Below are positions 16,855-22,680 of a stretch of 22,813 nt of DNA, piece by piece. The stretch comes from a virus, in the IMG/VR virus record IMGVR_UViG_3300025079_000029, positions 1-22,813 of that record; one strand, written 5' to 3'. The notes below the pieces were generated by a model that worked only from the letters and a program-made list of their open reading frames with translations, was not told the origin of the DNA and did no database searches. Each line of letters opens with the position of its first letter. Position 1 is the stretch's first letter. Made by a program: the position numbers and the translations under genes.

Positions 16855-19080
16855 TTATTTTATTATTTTTGAAAAAACTCCGTCGTTATCATAACGTTTA
16901 ATACCTAATTTAATGTGTTTAGTTAATCTTTCTGGAACAGGTTTATATTTATTTTTATTACAAGCCATAATAGCTAAGCCTGAACTTATAGTAGCATCAT
17001 GCTTTGTTCTATTATTTATGTTAAATTTACCCCAGTCCTCTAAAGTTTTTTGGTGATACATATCGCCATAACCTTCACCTATTAAACCTACATATGTTTC
17101 TATATAAGATTCCACAGCCGCAGCGTGTGCTTGTTTAATGTCTTCACTTGAATTAGGTATTCCACCTATTTCTTTTTCTGTTGTAGAAAGCTTATTCCAA
17201 ATTTTATCAGGACGATTCATTGAAAAACCTCTATAACCTCTACGTTTAAAATAGTACAATAGTCTTGGTTTGTTATTTTCACAGAGTATTGGCATACTAT
17301 AAAATACGCAAGCCATCAACACGTCTTCAAAAAATATTTCAGCAGTTTGAGGTCTAGCAATATATTCAAGAAAAAAATGATTAGGTGGTGCGTCTTCCAT
17401 ACTAAACTTGGTCAAGCCGTGCAATGCTCCATTAGAACCTTTACCATCTACTGTTCCACTTATATCGTAACTATCACAACCAAACGCGCCTATATGTTCA
17501 TTACCAGGATATTTAGTTCCATTTTTCATTATTACTTGATTTTGCAAGTTTACAGGTGGAACCCAAGATATCATAAATCTACCATCTTTGTTAGGATAAA
17601 ATCTTACGCTAGTATCTTTTACTCCACTAACCCACTGAAAACTACCTCTAGTAACTGAAGATATATTATTTATTTCAGCGTTGTAATCTATTTGTTGATA
17701 TATTTTAGTTAAGTTAAACAAGCTGTCTTTAGCTTCATCTCTAAAAGCATGCTGTTCTGTTCTTGGAAATTGCCTGTAATATTCATTTAAACTATCAGGA
17801 TCATCCTTTAATCCATCTACTTCGTTCTGCCAGTGCTCAATAACTCCTGTTGAAATTTTTTGACCATCTGCTCCTTTAATGTTATTTCCTTCTCTAATGA
17901 AAACAGGTGATCCGTAAGTATCCATGAATCCTTCGTAGTTCCATTCCATAGGGATGAAAAGAGAATAGAGTCCAGAAGAAGTTTGTCCGTTTTTATTTCT
18001 TTTTGTAACGTCTGAAGAGTAATAGAGTTTTTTGAAGTTGTTTCCACCTTTATCTAATGCGTTTGAAGTTGAGCCCATCATACACTTGCCTACGATTCTT
18101 GATCCTAGCCTTAGTGTTGTTTTTGTAACTCGCCAGTTGTTTAATATGTTGTCCGGTCTTTCCCATTTTCCGCTTTCGTCGTGTGCTAATAATTTTAATT
18201 TCTCACCATCGTAAGAGTTGTCGCCGGTATTTTTCCAGTCAATAGTTGTATCAAGCCCGTCAAGTTCTTTTAGTTGCTCATTACTCTCAAGCTTTCTTCT
18301 AGTAAGTTTTGAAGCCGGAACCCTATACGCCAGTTCTGTCTTAGGACGATCCATACCGTCTTGGATTGGCTTGAAGAAAAACGGATAGTTAATGGATATT
18401 GGCACAACTTTATCTGTGAACATTTTTTTAGCATCTGCTCCAGATTTAGATAATATACCGAATCTGGCGTCACTTGATATCGTCGCTTTATTAACAAGCT
18501 CTGCCGAGGACATAAATGAAAATCCAGACCTTCTGTTTTTAAGGTAGCACATCCCGTAACATCTGTTATCTGCTTTACATGCTTCCCAAAATATATAGAA
18601 TAATCTATTTGCTTCTCTATAATCTGGTGCCCCAACGTCGATCTTTGACCACTGTAAGTACATGTAATGAGTGCCAGTGATATATGTAGAAATACCTTTA
18701 CTATAAAACCAATAACCCTCTTCTCTTCTTGTAAATTCTTTGTCAATATAATCATACCACCTTTCTTTAAAATCAGTGTCAAAATTTTCCCAGTCAAACC
18801 TGCTCTTGATTCTATTTAATTCTTTTGGATATTCTGCTTTTTCCCAATATTGTTCAGCTTTTTTTTCGCTTCGTTTATGCGATTCATATTCTGCTGGTAA
18901 AGCAATCCTGAGATTCTGTATTTCAATGATTTTTCCAATTTTCCCAGTTTTACTTATTACTATAAAGTCATACTCTTCATTATAACCATACTCCCATTTT
19001 TTATATCTATTTTGCTTAGATAATATTTTAGGGTTTACAACATCTTTAATCTCTTTCCAAAGAGTTTGTTCATAACTCAT
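16855..19080 (-). CDS. terL: Terminase large subunit (packaging ATPase and nuclease), 741 aa
   Basis: This motor pumps DNA into the prohead and cuts the concatemer. The ATPase half has a degenerate Walker A (KNRRSGFS, about residues 181-188), a Walker B (LKLLAHDE, D301/E302) and a coupling motif (MGSTSN, about 335-340). The nuclease half has an RNase H-like triad: D536 in GAFGCDSYDISGT, E601 in PILCENN, and D695 in TKHDATISS. It also has a GTVDGKGSNGALHG stretch typical of crAss-like terminases. The ATG overlaps the stop of the upstream gene (ATGA), and the stop is followed directly by the portal start, so translation is coupled. The length is within the usual 700-750 range for this group. 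No frameshift is visible. Confidence 0.92.
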   Translation of the reverse strand: MSYEQTLWKEIKDVVNPKILSKQNRYKKWEYGYNEEYDFIVISKTGKIGKIIEIQNLRIALPAEYESHKRSEKKAEQYWEKAEYPKELNRIKSRFDWENFDTDFKERWYDYIDKEFTRREEGYWFYSKGISTYITGTHYMYLQWSKIDVGAPDYREANRLFYIFWEACKADNRCYGMCYLKNRRSGFSFMSSAELVNKATISSDARFGILSKSGADAKKMFTDKVVPISINYPFFFKPIQDGMDRPKTELAYRVPASKLTRRKLESNEQLKELDGLDTTIDWKNTGDNSYDGEKLKLLAHDESGKWERPDNILNNWRVTKTTLRLGSRIVGKCMMGSTSNALDKGGNNFKKLYYSSDVTKRNKNGQTSSGLYSLFIPMEWNYEGFMDTYGSPVFIREGNNIKGADGQKISTGVIEHWQNEVDGLKDDPDSLNEYYRQFPRTEQHAFRDEAKDSLFNLTKIYQQIDYNAEINNISSVTRGSFQWVSGVKDTSVRFYPNKDGRFMISWVPPVNLQNQVIMKNGTKYPGNEHIGAFGCDSYDISGTVDGKGSNGALHGLTKFSMEDAPPNHFFLEYIARPQTAEIFFEDVLMACVFYSMPILCENNKPRLLYYFKRRGYRGFSMNRPDKIWNKLSTTEKEIGGIPNSSEDIKQAHAAAVESYIETYVGLIGEGYGDMYHQKTLEDWGKFNINNRTKHDATISSGLAIMACNKNKYKPVPERLTKHIKLGIKRYDNDGVFSKIIK

Positions 19081-19352
19081 TTGCTTCTACCTTCTGCAAA
19101 ACCTTTAAAAGCTTTATTTTCTTTTACTTCTTTAGGTTTTTCATTTAAAATATCTTCTTCATCTTGTATGCGAGTTAAAATTTCAAATGCATCAAATATA
19201 GCTAATTTTTTTGTTGCAGCAGCATTTTTAAGTCTATCAGCTGAGATATCATCTCCTGAGTCAACGATCTTTTCTTGTGCTACTTTAATTAGTTCTTCAA
19301 CTGCTTTTTGCCCAGCTTGGATTATTTTCAATTTCGTTTCCTTCGTATTCAT
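19077..19352 (-). CDS. Candidate small terminase subunit, 91 aa
   Basis: This is a short helical, charged protein (LKIIQAGQKAVEELIKVAQE, then DRLKNAAATKKLAIFDAFEI, then LTRIQDEEDIL). Its tail is Phe/Gly-containing (AFKGFAEGRSK). It lies directly before the large terminase, overlapping by four bases (ATGA). Position and size suggest the DNA-recognition partner of the packaging motor, although no clear helix-turn-helix can be assigned. It also overlaps the upstream 197-aa gene by 56 bases in another frame. Both proteins keep plausible sequence across the overlap, so I accept both. The first ATG is used because it is the only one before the conserved helical part. Confidence 0.65.
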   Translation of the reverse strand: MNTKETKLKIIQAGQKAVEELIKVAQEKIVDSGDDISADRLKNAAATKKLAIFDAFEILTRIQDEEDILNEKPKEVKENKAFKGFAEGRSK

Positions 19353-19890
19353 GGGTTAAAGCTATATCATTTGATTTCATACAATAAAGTCGTTCACCAT
19401 CTATAATAAACTCAAATTCAGAGTTTGGGGTAAACGTAATAAGTGTTCCAGGTGTTATTCCTAGCGCTTCTAAGGTGTTGTTAGTATATTTTATTATACC
19501 AACATTAGGTTGTTCTTTTCTGTTCTCTAAAAAAGAACTATTTAAAATTGGTTTTACAAAGCAATAATTAAGATGAGAAGTCTTGTTGTACATATATATT
19601 TGATCTAAAGCACAAAAATATAAATCATTTTTAAAGTAAGTACCACTATTTTTTTCTTCACCTTTCATATCATAATACCTGCGAAGAATATTATGATGTA
19701 TATAAACTTCATCACCAACTTTTATTTCTGTAGCATAAGCAGCTGGAGTCGAAACTACAACTGCTTTTTTACTTACAAAAATATGGTTTTCTATACTAGA
19801 GTTAATAATTAATTCTTTATTACCAACTTTTTTAATATTATCATACCTTTTATCTAAAGGTTTTATAATAAAGTGATATAGACTTTTCAC
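19297..19890 (-). CDS. GroES-like/small beta-barrel protein, 197 aa (tentative)
   Basis: The protein starts IIKPLDKRYDNIKKVG and contains VVVSTPAAYATEIKVGDEVYIHH (positions 44-66; key part KVGDEV). This recalls the core of co-chaperonin GroES (RPLxDRV ... VxVGDxV). A second similar unit follows: VGIIKY (130-135), ITPGTLITF (145-153), EFEFIIDGERLYCMKSNDIAL (158-178; the end resembles GroES LxxxDILAV). So it may be two tandem GroES-like barrels, possibly aiding folding of the capsid protein. The start codon is GTG (19890-19888), overlapping the previous stop as TAGTG; no nearby in-frame ATG precedes the conserved part. The family assignment is tentative; the gene itself is solid. Confidence 0.6.
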   Translation of the reverse strand: MKSLYHFIIKPLDKRYDNIKKVGNKELIINSSIENHIFVSKKAVVVSTPAAYATEIKVGDEVYIHHNILRRYYDMKGEEKNSGTYFKNDLYFCALDQIYMYNKTSHLNYCFVKPILNSSFLENRKEQPNVGIIKYTNNTLEALGITPGTLITFTPNSEFEFIIDGERLYCMKSNDIALTHEYEGNEIENNPSWAKSS

Positions 19891-20114
19891 TAATATTTCA
19901 AGTCATATTCTAAAGACACCGCCATGTTTCTATTAAATTTTTTCCAAGGAAGAACTTCATTATCTTTAGTTATAAAGATATTATAAGACTGATCTTCTTT
20001 TTTAAATAAAATATCATTAATTATGTGACCGCCATATACTTCTTGGCCAACAGCATAATGCATAGCTTCGTTTTTATAATCAGATCCTATACTAATCTTT
20101 CTTATCTTCGACAT
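19890..20114 (-). CDS. Small protein of unknown function, 74 aa
   Basis: This is a mixed alpha/beta protein with AMHYAVGQEVYGGHIINDIL, FKKEDQSYNIFITKDNEVLP and WKKFNRNMAVSLEYDLKY. The pattern (strand, GQEV turn, strands, NEVLPWKKF) suggests a small beta-barrel, perhaps SH3-like. I do not recognise a family. It overlaps the upstream coiled-coil gene by 23 bases and its stop overlaps the GTG start of the next gene, so the three appear translationally coupled. It contains no cysteine or membrane span. Confidence 0.65.
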   Translation of the reverse strand: MSKIRKISIGSDYKNEAMHYAVGQEVYGGHIINDILFKKEDQSYNIFITKDNEVLPWKKFNRNMAVSLEYDLKY

Positions 20115-20364
20115 CTTCTGTTACTGCATCTTTAGCTTCTTCTTCAATTGAAGTATAAGATCCATCTAATAAGTTTATATTAATCTGACCATAGTCAGAC
20201 TCTAAAATCTGCTTATAATCTTCTATTTGCTTATTAACCTCTGCTACCTCATGAAGCATAGCATGTTTTTGAGTTACAATTAGTCCAATATTTTGTGTTA
20301 ATTCTCTTAAAGACTTTTGTTGTTCTTTAATTAATTCTAATTCTTCTTCTTTTATTTTATTCAT
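20092..20364 (-). CDS. Short acidic coiled-coil protein, 90 aa
   Basis: The likely start is ATG at 20364-20362. A longer open frame reaches 20436, but only by using TTG and translating the repeat leader. The protein has an N-terminal coiled coil (KIKEEELELIKEQQKSLREL, then TQKHAMLHEVAEVNKQIEDY). A small strand pair (YGQININLLDGSY) and an acidic tail (EDVEDKKD) follow. Small proteins of this build are common in marine phage genomes near the structural genes, but their function is not known to me. It may be a chaperone or adaptor for virion assembly. The leader holds (AAAAC)5 and AAATC repeats. Confidence 0.7.
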   Translation of the reverse strand: MNKIKEEELELIKEQQKSLRELTQNIGLIVTQKHAMLHEVAEVNKQIEDYKQILESDYGQININLLDGSYTSIEEEAKDAVTEDVEDKKD

Positions 20365-20409
20365 TTGATTTGATTTTATTGTTTGTTTTGTTTTGTTTTG
20401 TTTTGTTTT
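20362..20409 (-). repeat. AAAAC and AAATC pentamer repeats forming the leader of the coiled-coil gene
   Basis: On the coding strand, five tandem AAAAC units (20409-20385) are followed by AAAC, a short AATA spacer, and AAATC AAATC AAATG, the last containing the start ATG. The upstream gene's stop codon overlaps the beginning of the repeat. No Shine-Dalgarno sequence is present. Confidence 0.75.
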
Positions 20410-20713
20410 AAAATATAGCCACGCAGTCTGTTCCAACTTTTAATTTAGTAGCTAGCATAGGCGTTTTATCACCTACAACTGTTCCTGGTTGTACATTTTT
20501 AAATACAACGTCATTACCAGCTTCTGTTGTTATAGTAATAGATTGTGCTGATCCACCGTTATATATCACAGCACCTCTTTTACCTGTGTTTGCTATTGCG
20601 TCTGTTCCAGCCGTTAAAGCTACAGCGTCATGACCAAACACTCTTGGTTGAGCCATCATATTTCCTTCTAAACCATCTAATGTTGGTTCCCACCCTGGGT
20701 TAAATTCTGCCAT
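20408..20713 (-). CDS. Small beta-rich protein, possible virion decoration, 101 aa
   Basis: The protein has an extended start (AEFNPGWEPTLDGLEGNMMA) and then a beta-rich body with repeated strand/turn patterns (GAVIYNGGSAQSITITTEAG, DVVFKNVQPGTVVGDKTPML, TKLKVGTDCVAIF). The size and the Gly/Thr-rich beta pattern resemble small head-decoration or spike proteins found in marine phage genomes. I cannot name a family. It follows the holin-family gene and is preceded by an AAAT tetramer leader. No membrane span is present. The role is inferred from composition only. Confidence 0.68.
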   Translation of the reverse strand: MAEFNPGWEPTLDGLEGNMMAQPRVFGHDAVALTAGTDAIANTGKRGAVIYNGGSAQSITITTEAGNDVVFKNVQPGTVVGDKTPMLATKLKVGTDCVAIF

Positions 20714-20714
20714 T

Positions 20715-21167
20715 TTATTTATTTATTTTTGTTATTTTTTCAGCACCACGACTTCCGAAGTATGCTACGTAAACTGTTATTAATAGTGTTTTAAGTAATT
20801 CTACCCATGCTGTGTCTACTTCAAATTGTAAATGAAAAGAATCTATACACATTATAAGTGTAGAAGCAAAAGTTAAAAATATAAGAGCTAGCGGGCGTGT
20901 GTTTTTAGAAAGCCACGAATCACTTTTCATATCGTTATTCCACCTGCTAGATACATTGTTCATTTCAATTATATCTTGTTCTAATAGTTTCATAGCCATT
21001 TCTTTATCTTTGGGCTTAATACTATTATCACTTGCTATAATATTTTTTACTATTCCTAATCCTCCTTGATCTGGTAAAAAGTTACCTACTGTTTGTAATA
21101 ATTTAGGAGCTTTGTTTTTTAAAAACTCTCCTATTTTAGTTTCTTTAAATAATTTCTTCTTCGCCAT
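20715..21167 (-). CDS. 3TM-holin-family membrane protein, 150 aa
   Basis: This is probably a lysis holin or a related inner-membrane protein. The first 80 residues are soluble and helical. Residues 78-92 read NDMKSDSWLSKNTRP, followed by a membrane span (about 91-109, LALIFLTFASTLIMCIDSF). A loop and a second span (about 121-138, WVELLKTLLITVYVAYFG) end in SRGAEKITK. The SDSWLSKNxRP...IFLT and LLKTLLxTVYVAYFGxR blocks are characteristic of the GTA_holin_3TM family (PF11351 in my knowledge). Only two strong spans are visible. It overlaps the upstream metallopeptidase-like gene by 23 bases. In this family a lysis role is often assumed rather than proven. Confidence 0.78.
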   Translation of the reverse strand: MAKKKLFKETKIGEFLKNKAPKLLQTVGNFLPDQGGLGIVKNIIASDNSIKPKDKEMAMKLLEQDIIEMNNVSSRWNNDMKSDSWLSKNTRPLALIFLTFASTLIMCIDSFHLQFEVDTAWVELLKTLLITVYVAYFGSRGAEKITKINK

Positions 21168-21543
21168 TGTAAGTTATTAATCCTTTTTTTTGAAAGTTTT
21201 GAGCCATTTTATTATTACCTCTATAACCTTGTAAAACTTTATCGCTAGCTGGGTAAGATTCTTGTTCCCATGGTAAAGATCTTTTTGATTCATCTAAATT
21301 AGGACCTCTTTTATAAGACTTATCTTTGTAATAAAAAAAATCTTTATCGTAATCTAAATCTTCATCTAGCTGGTGTACTGTTTCATGTTTTACTACAGCT
21401 TTCTCCATGACTGGATCTAAATTCATATTAACAACTATACCTCCGTGGTTAGATTTACCAACAGAACCATCATCTAAATTCATGTGGTAAACAGGTATGT
21501 TCATGTCGTTTTTATTGTAGCTTGGCTTAAGTTTAAACCCCAT
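21145..21543 (-). CDS. Small HExxH metallopeptidase-like protein, 132 aa
   Basis: A zinc-binding HExxH motif (VKHETVHQLDEDLDYD; H53, E54, H57) sits in the predicted active-site helix. It is preceded by a beta-strand (GGIVVNMN) and followed by a strand (FFYYKDKSY). Downstream, PWEQESYPAS (E93, E95) could supply the third, glutamate ligand, as in compact gluzincin-like peptidases. No signal peptide or membrane span is present. The protein is short for a full peptidase but complete for a minimal one. Its place between small virion-type proteins and the holin-family gene suggests virion maturation or cell-wall/protein processing during lysis or entry; the substrate is unknown. Confidence 0.68.
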   Translation of the reverse strand: MGFKLKPSYNKNDMNIPVYHMNLDDGSVGKSNHGGIVVNMNLDPVMEKAVVKHETVHQLDEDLDYDKDFFYYKDKSYKRGPNLDESKRSLPWEQESYPASDKVLQGYRGNNKMAQNFQKKGLITYNGEEEII

Positions 21544-21548
21544 TTTAT

Positions 21549-21770
21549 TTATTTTTTTAATTGAGGAAATTTTTTATATACGCATCTTTTTATTTTTCTT
21601 GGATTTTTCGCGTTGTGCGCAAGCTTTAATGCTGATTTAGCTCTATTCAAACTATTAACTGGAAAAGTGCCTTTTGGCCCACAAAAATCACTTTTAGCTA
21701 CATTCTTGTATTTACCAGAGTTAGACATACCGGGTTCTTCTCTTACTTCTGTAATTGTTTTTTTAGCCAT
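21549..21770 (-). CDS. Small basic protein with two cysteines, 73 aa
   Basis: The protein has a lysine-rich start, then SDFCGPKGTFPVNSLNRAKS and ALKLAHNAKNPRKIKRCVYK. The FCGPxGTFPVN...RAKSAL stretch is a pattern I know from small marine-phage proteins, without an established function. It is strongly basic, contains two Cys (residues 30 and 63), and is helical in the second half. It begins two bases upstream of the previous gene's stop region in a tightly packed cluster, behind an AAATAAAATG leader. A nucleic-acid-binding or virion-internal role is possible from charge alone. Confidence 0.68.
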   Translation of the reverse strand: MAKKTITEVREEPGMSNSGKYKNVAKSDFCGPKGTFPVNSLNRAKSALKLAHNAKNPRKIKRCVYKKFPQLKK

Positions 21771-21771
21771 T

Positions 21772-21918
21772 TTATTTGTTTTTATATGGAAAGTAATCGT
21801 TTAATATGTTTTGTCTGTTTTTACAACCACAACCTCCAGGTATCATATCTGCCATTTTCTTTATACCTGTTGCTTCTGTAAATCTAGCTACTGTGTCACC
21901 AAATCCTCTATCTTTCAT
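21772..21918 (-). CDS. Tiny CGC-motif protein, 48 aa
   Basis: ATG at 21918 overlaps the stop of the upstream 86-aa gene (ATGA); the stop TAA is at 21774-21772. The protein reads KDRGFGDTVARFTEATGIKK at its start, then ADMIPGGCGCKNRQNILNDY and FPYKNK. The pattern GxGDTxxxxTxATGI...CGCxxRxxxLNxxFPYK recurs in my memory of marine phage genomes. The two cysteines form a CxC pair that could bind metal. Function is unknown. Tight stop/start overlap and a sensible amino-acid pattern support it as real despite its size. Confidence 0.68.
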   Translation of the reverse strand: MKDRGFGDTVARFTEATGIKKMADMIPGGCGCKNRQNILNDYFPYKNK

Positions 21919-22175
21919 TTTTCTTTATTTGAATTACAAAATTTTCTAGCGGCTGCAACACTTCCAAAACCCCATTTTTTTAAAGCAATAGCTTTTCTAG
22001 TTGGCTCGCCATTAGGTTTTTTCATAGGCCCTTTCATACCAGCAAATCTACAAGCAAAAGATACTCTACGTTTTCCTTTACCACTTGTCTGTCTTGAACC
22101 TAGTGTTTTACCTGTTTCTTTTTTATAATCAGAACGCATCTTACGATTTGATTTTTCATAACCCGCGTTTGTCAT
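21915..22175 (-). CDS. Small basic protein with GMKGPMK motif, 86 aa
   Basis: This is a lysine/arginine-rich protein with RRVSFACRFAGMKGPMKKPN, then GEPTRKAIALKKWGFGSVAA and ARKFCNSNKEK. The GMKGPMKxxxGxPTRKAxALxKW block is a pattern I recall from small proteins of marine and T4-like phages (possibly the DUF6321 family; not certain). It has two cysteines and a very basic charge. It overlaps both neighbours (TAATG at the start, ATGA at the end), so it is tightly coupled in translation. A DNA-binding or virion role is conceivable but unproven. Confidence 0.7.
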   Translation of the reverse strand: MTNAGYEKSNRKMRSDYKKETGKTLGSRQTSGKGKRRVSFACRFAGMKGPMKKPNGEPTRKAIALKKWGFGSVAAARKFCNSNKEK

Positions 22176-22324
22176 TATTTTTTCTTTTTACCAATCTTAA
22201 CACAATTGTTAACCATTAAAGGTTTACCATTTTTATCTTTCTTACCACTAGGTGACGGTTTTTTGCCTTTAGCTACATAGCCTTTCCAACACGTACTACC
22301 TCTTTTTGTTTTCTTTTTAGCCAT
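22175..22324 (-). CDS. Tiny lysine-rich protein, 49 aa
   Basis: ATG at 22324-22322 overlaps the preceding stop as TAATG, and its own stop overlaps the next start in the same way. The protein begins AKKKTKRGSTCWKGYVAKGK, continues KPSPSGKKDKNGKPLMVNNC, and ends VKIGKKKK. It is extremely basic and has two cysteines (residues 12 and 41) that might pair. The T/SCWKGYxxxGxKxKxGxxVNNCV pattern recurs in small marine-phage proteins. No function is known to me. Confidence 0.68.
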   Translation of the reverse strand: MAKKKTKRGSTCWKGYVAKGKKPSPSGKKDKNGKPLMVNNCVKIGKKKK

Positions 22325-22680
22325 TATCTACGTTTTTTTGATTTCAATGCTAAAACTTGTTTAGCTAATTCATCTAGTTTCCCATCAGTCTTTGTACCAT
22401 CTTTTACAAGTGTAGAAAGCACTTTAATTTCTTCAGATAGTATATCATTCATCTGCTCCATCATATCAACTCTTTCTTTTAGATCTTCTATATTAGCATG
22501 ATTCCATTGCTCTTTTAAATCATACTCTAATCTTTTAACCTCTGTTGGTGGCATTCTCTTTGCTAGATCAATATCGTCTTGTAATGTATAGTACATACCA
22601 ACTAAAGTAGTTGTTAACATAATTATACCTATTACTGTTTTTATATCAATTTTAAATTCTGTGTTTTCAGATATCTTCAT
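22324..22680 (-). CDS. Single-span membrane protein with coiled-coil tail, lysis cassette, 118 aa
   Basis: The start is placed at ATG 22680-22678, because an AGGAGAG sequence stands just upstream and the longer open frame to 22722 needs TTG. A short polar N-terminus (ISENTEFKIDIK) precedes one membrane span (about residues 14-32, TVIGIIMLTTTLVGMYYTL). A long charged coiled coil (LEYDLKEQWNHANIEDLKER and onwards) and a basic end (KSKKRR) follow. It overlaps the end of the amidase gene by 14 bases. The layout fits a holin, spanin-like or lysis-regulator protein working with the amidase; sequence alone does not decide which. Confidence 0.72.
   Translation of the reverse strand: MKISENTEFKIDIKTVIGIIMLTTTLVGMYYTLQDDIDLAKRMPPTEVKRLEYDLKEQWNHANIEDLKERVDMMEQMNDILSEEIKVLSTLVKDGTKTDGKLDELAKQVLALKSKKRR

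Noticed and set aside
17817-18047. 76-codon open frame on the minus strand
   Set aside because: Shadow frame within the terminase gene; no independent leader or motif.
18270-18797. 175-codon open frame on the minus strand
   Set aside because: It lies wholly within the large terminase gene in another frame, has no phage-like protein pattern, and the terminase frame carries all catalytic motifs.
20362-20409. Short tandem repeats considered as a CRISPR array or origin iterons
   Set aside because: The units are 5 bases without unique spacers, and they sit exactly at a start codon; a leader explanation is simpler.
20365-20436. N-terminal extension of the coiled-coil gene
   Set aside because: It requires a TTG start and would translate the pentamer repeat leader; ATG at 20364 begins the sensible protein.
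21811-22128. 105-codon plus-strand frame
   Set aside because: Antisense to two tightly coupled small genes; Cys/Phe-rich composition is typical of the reverse complement of Lys-rich coding DNA.
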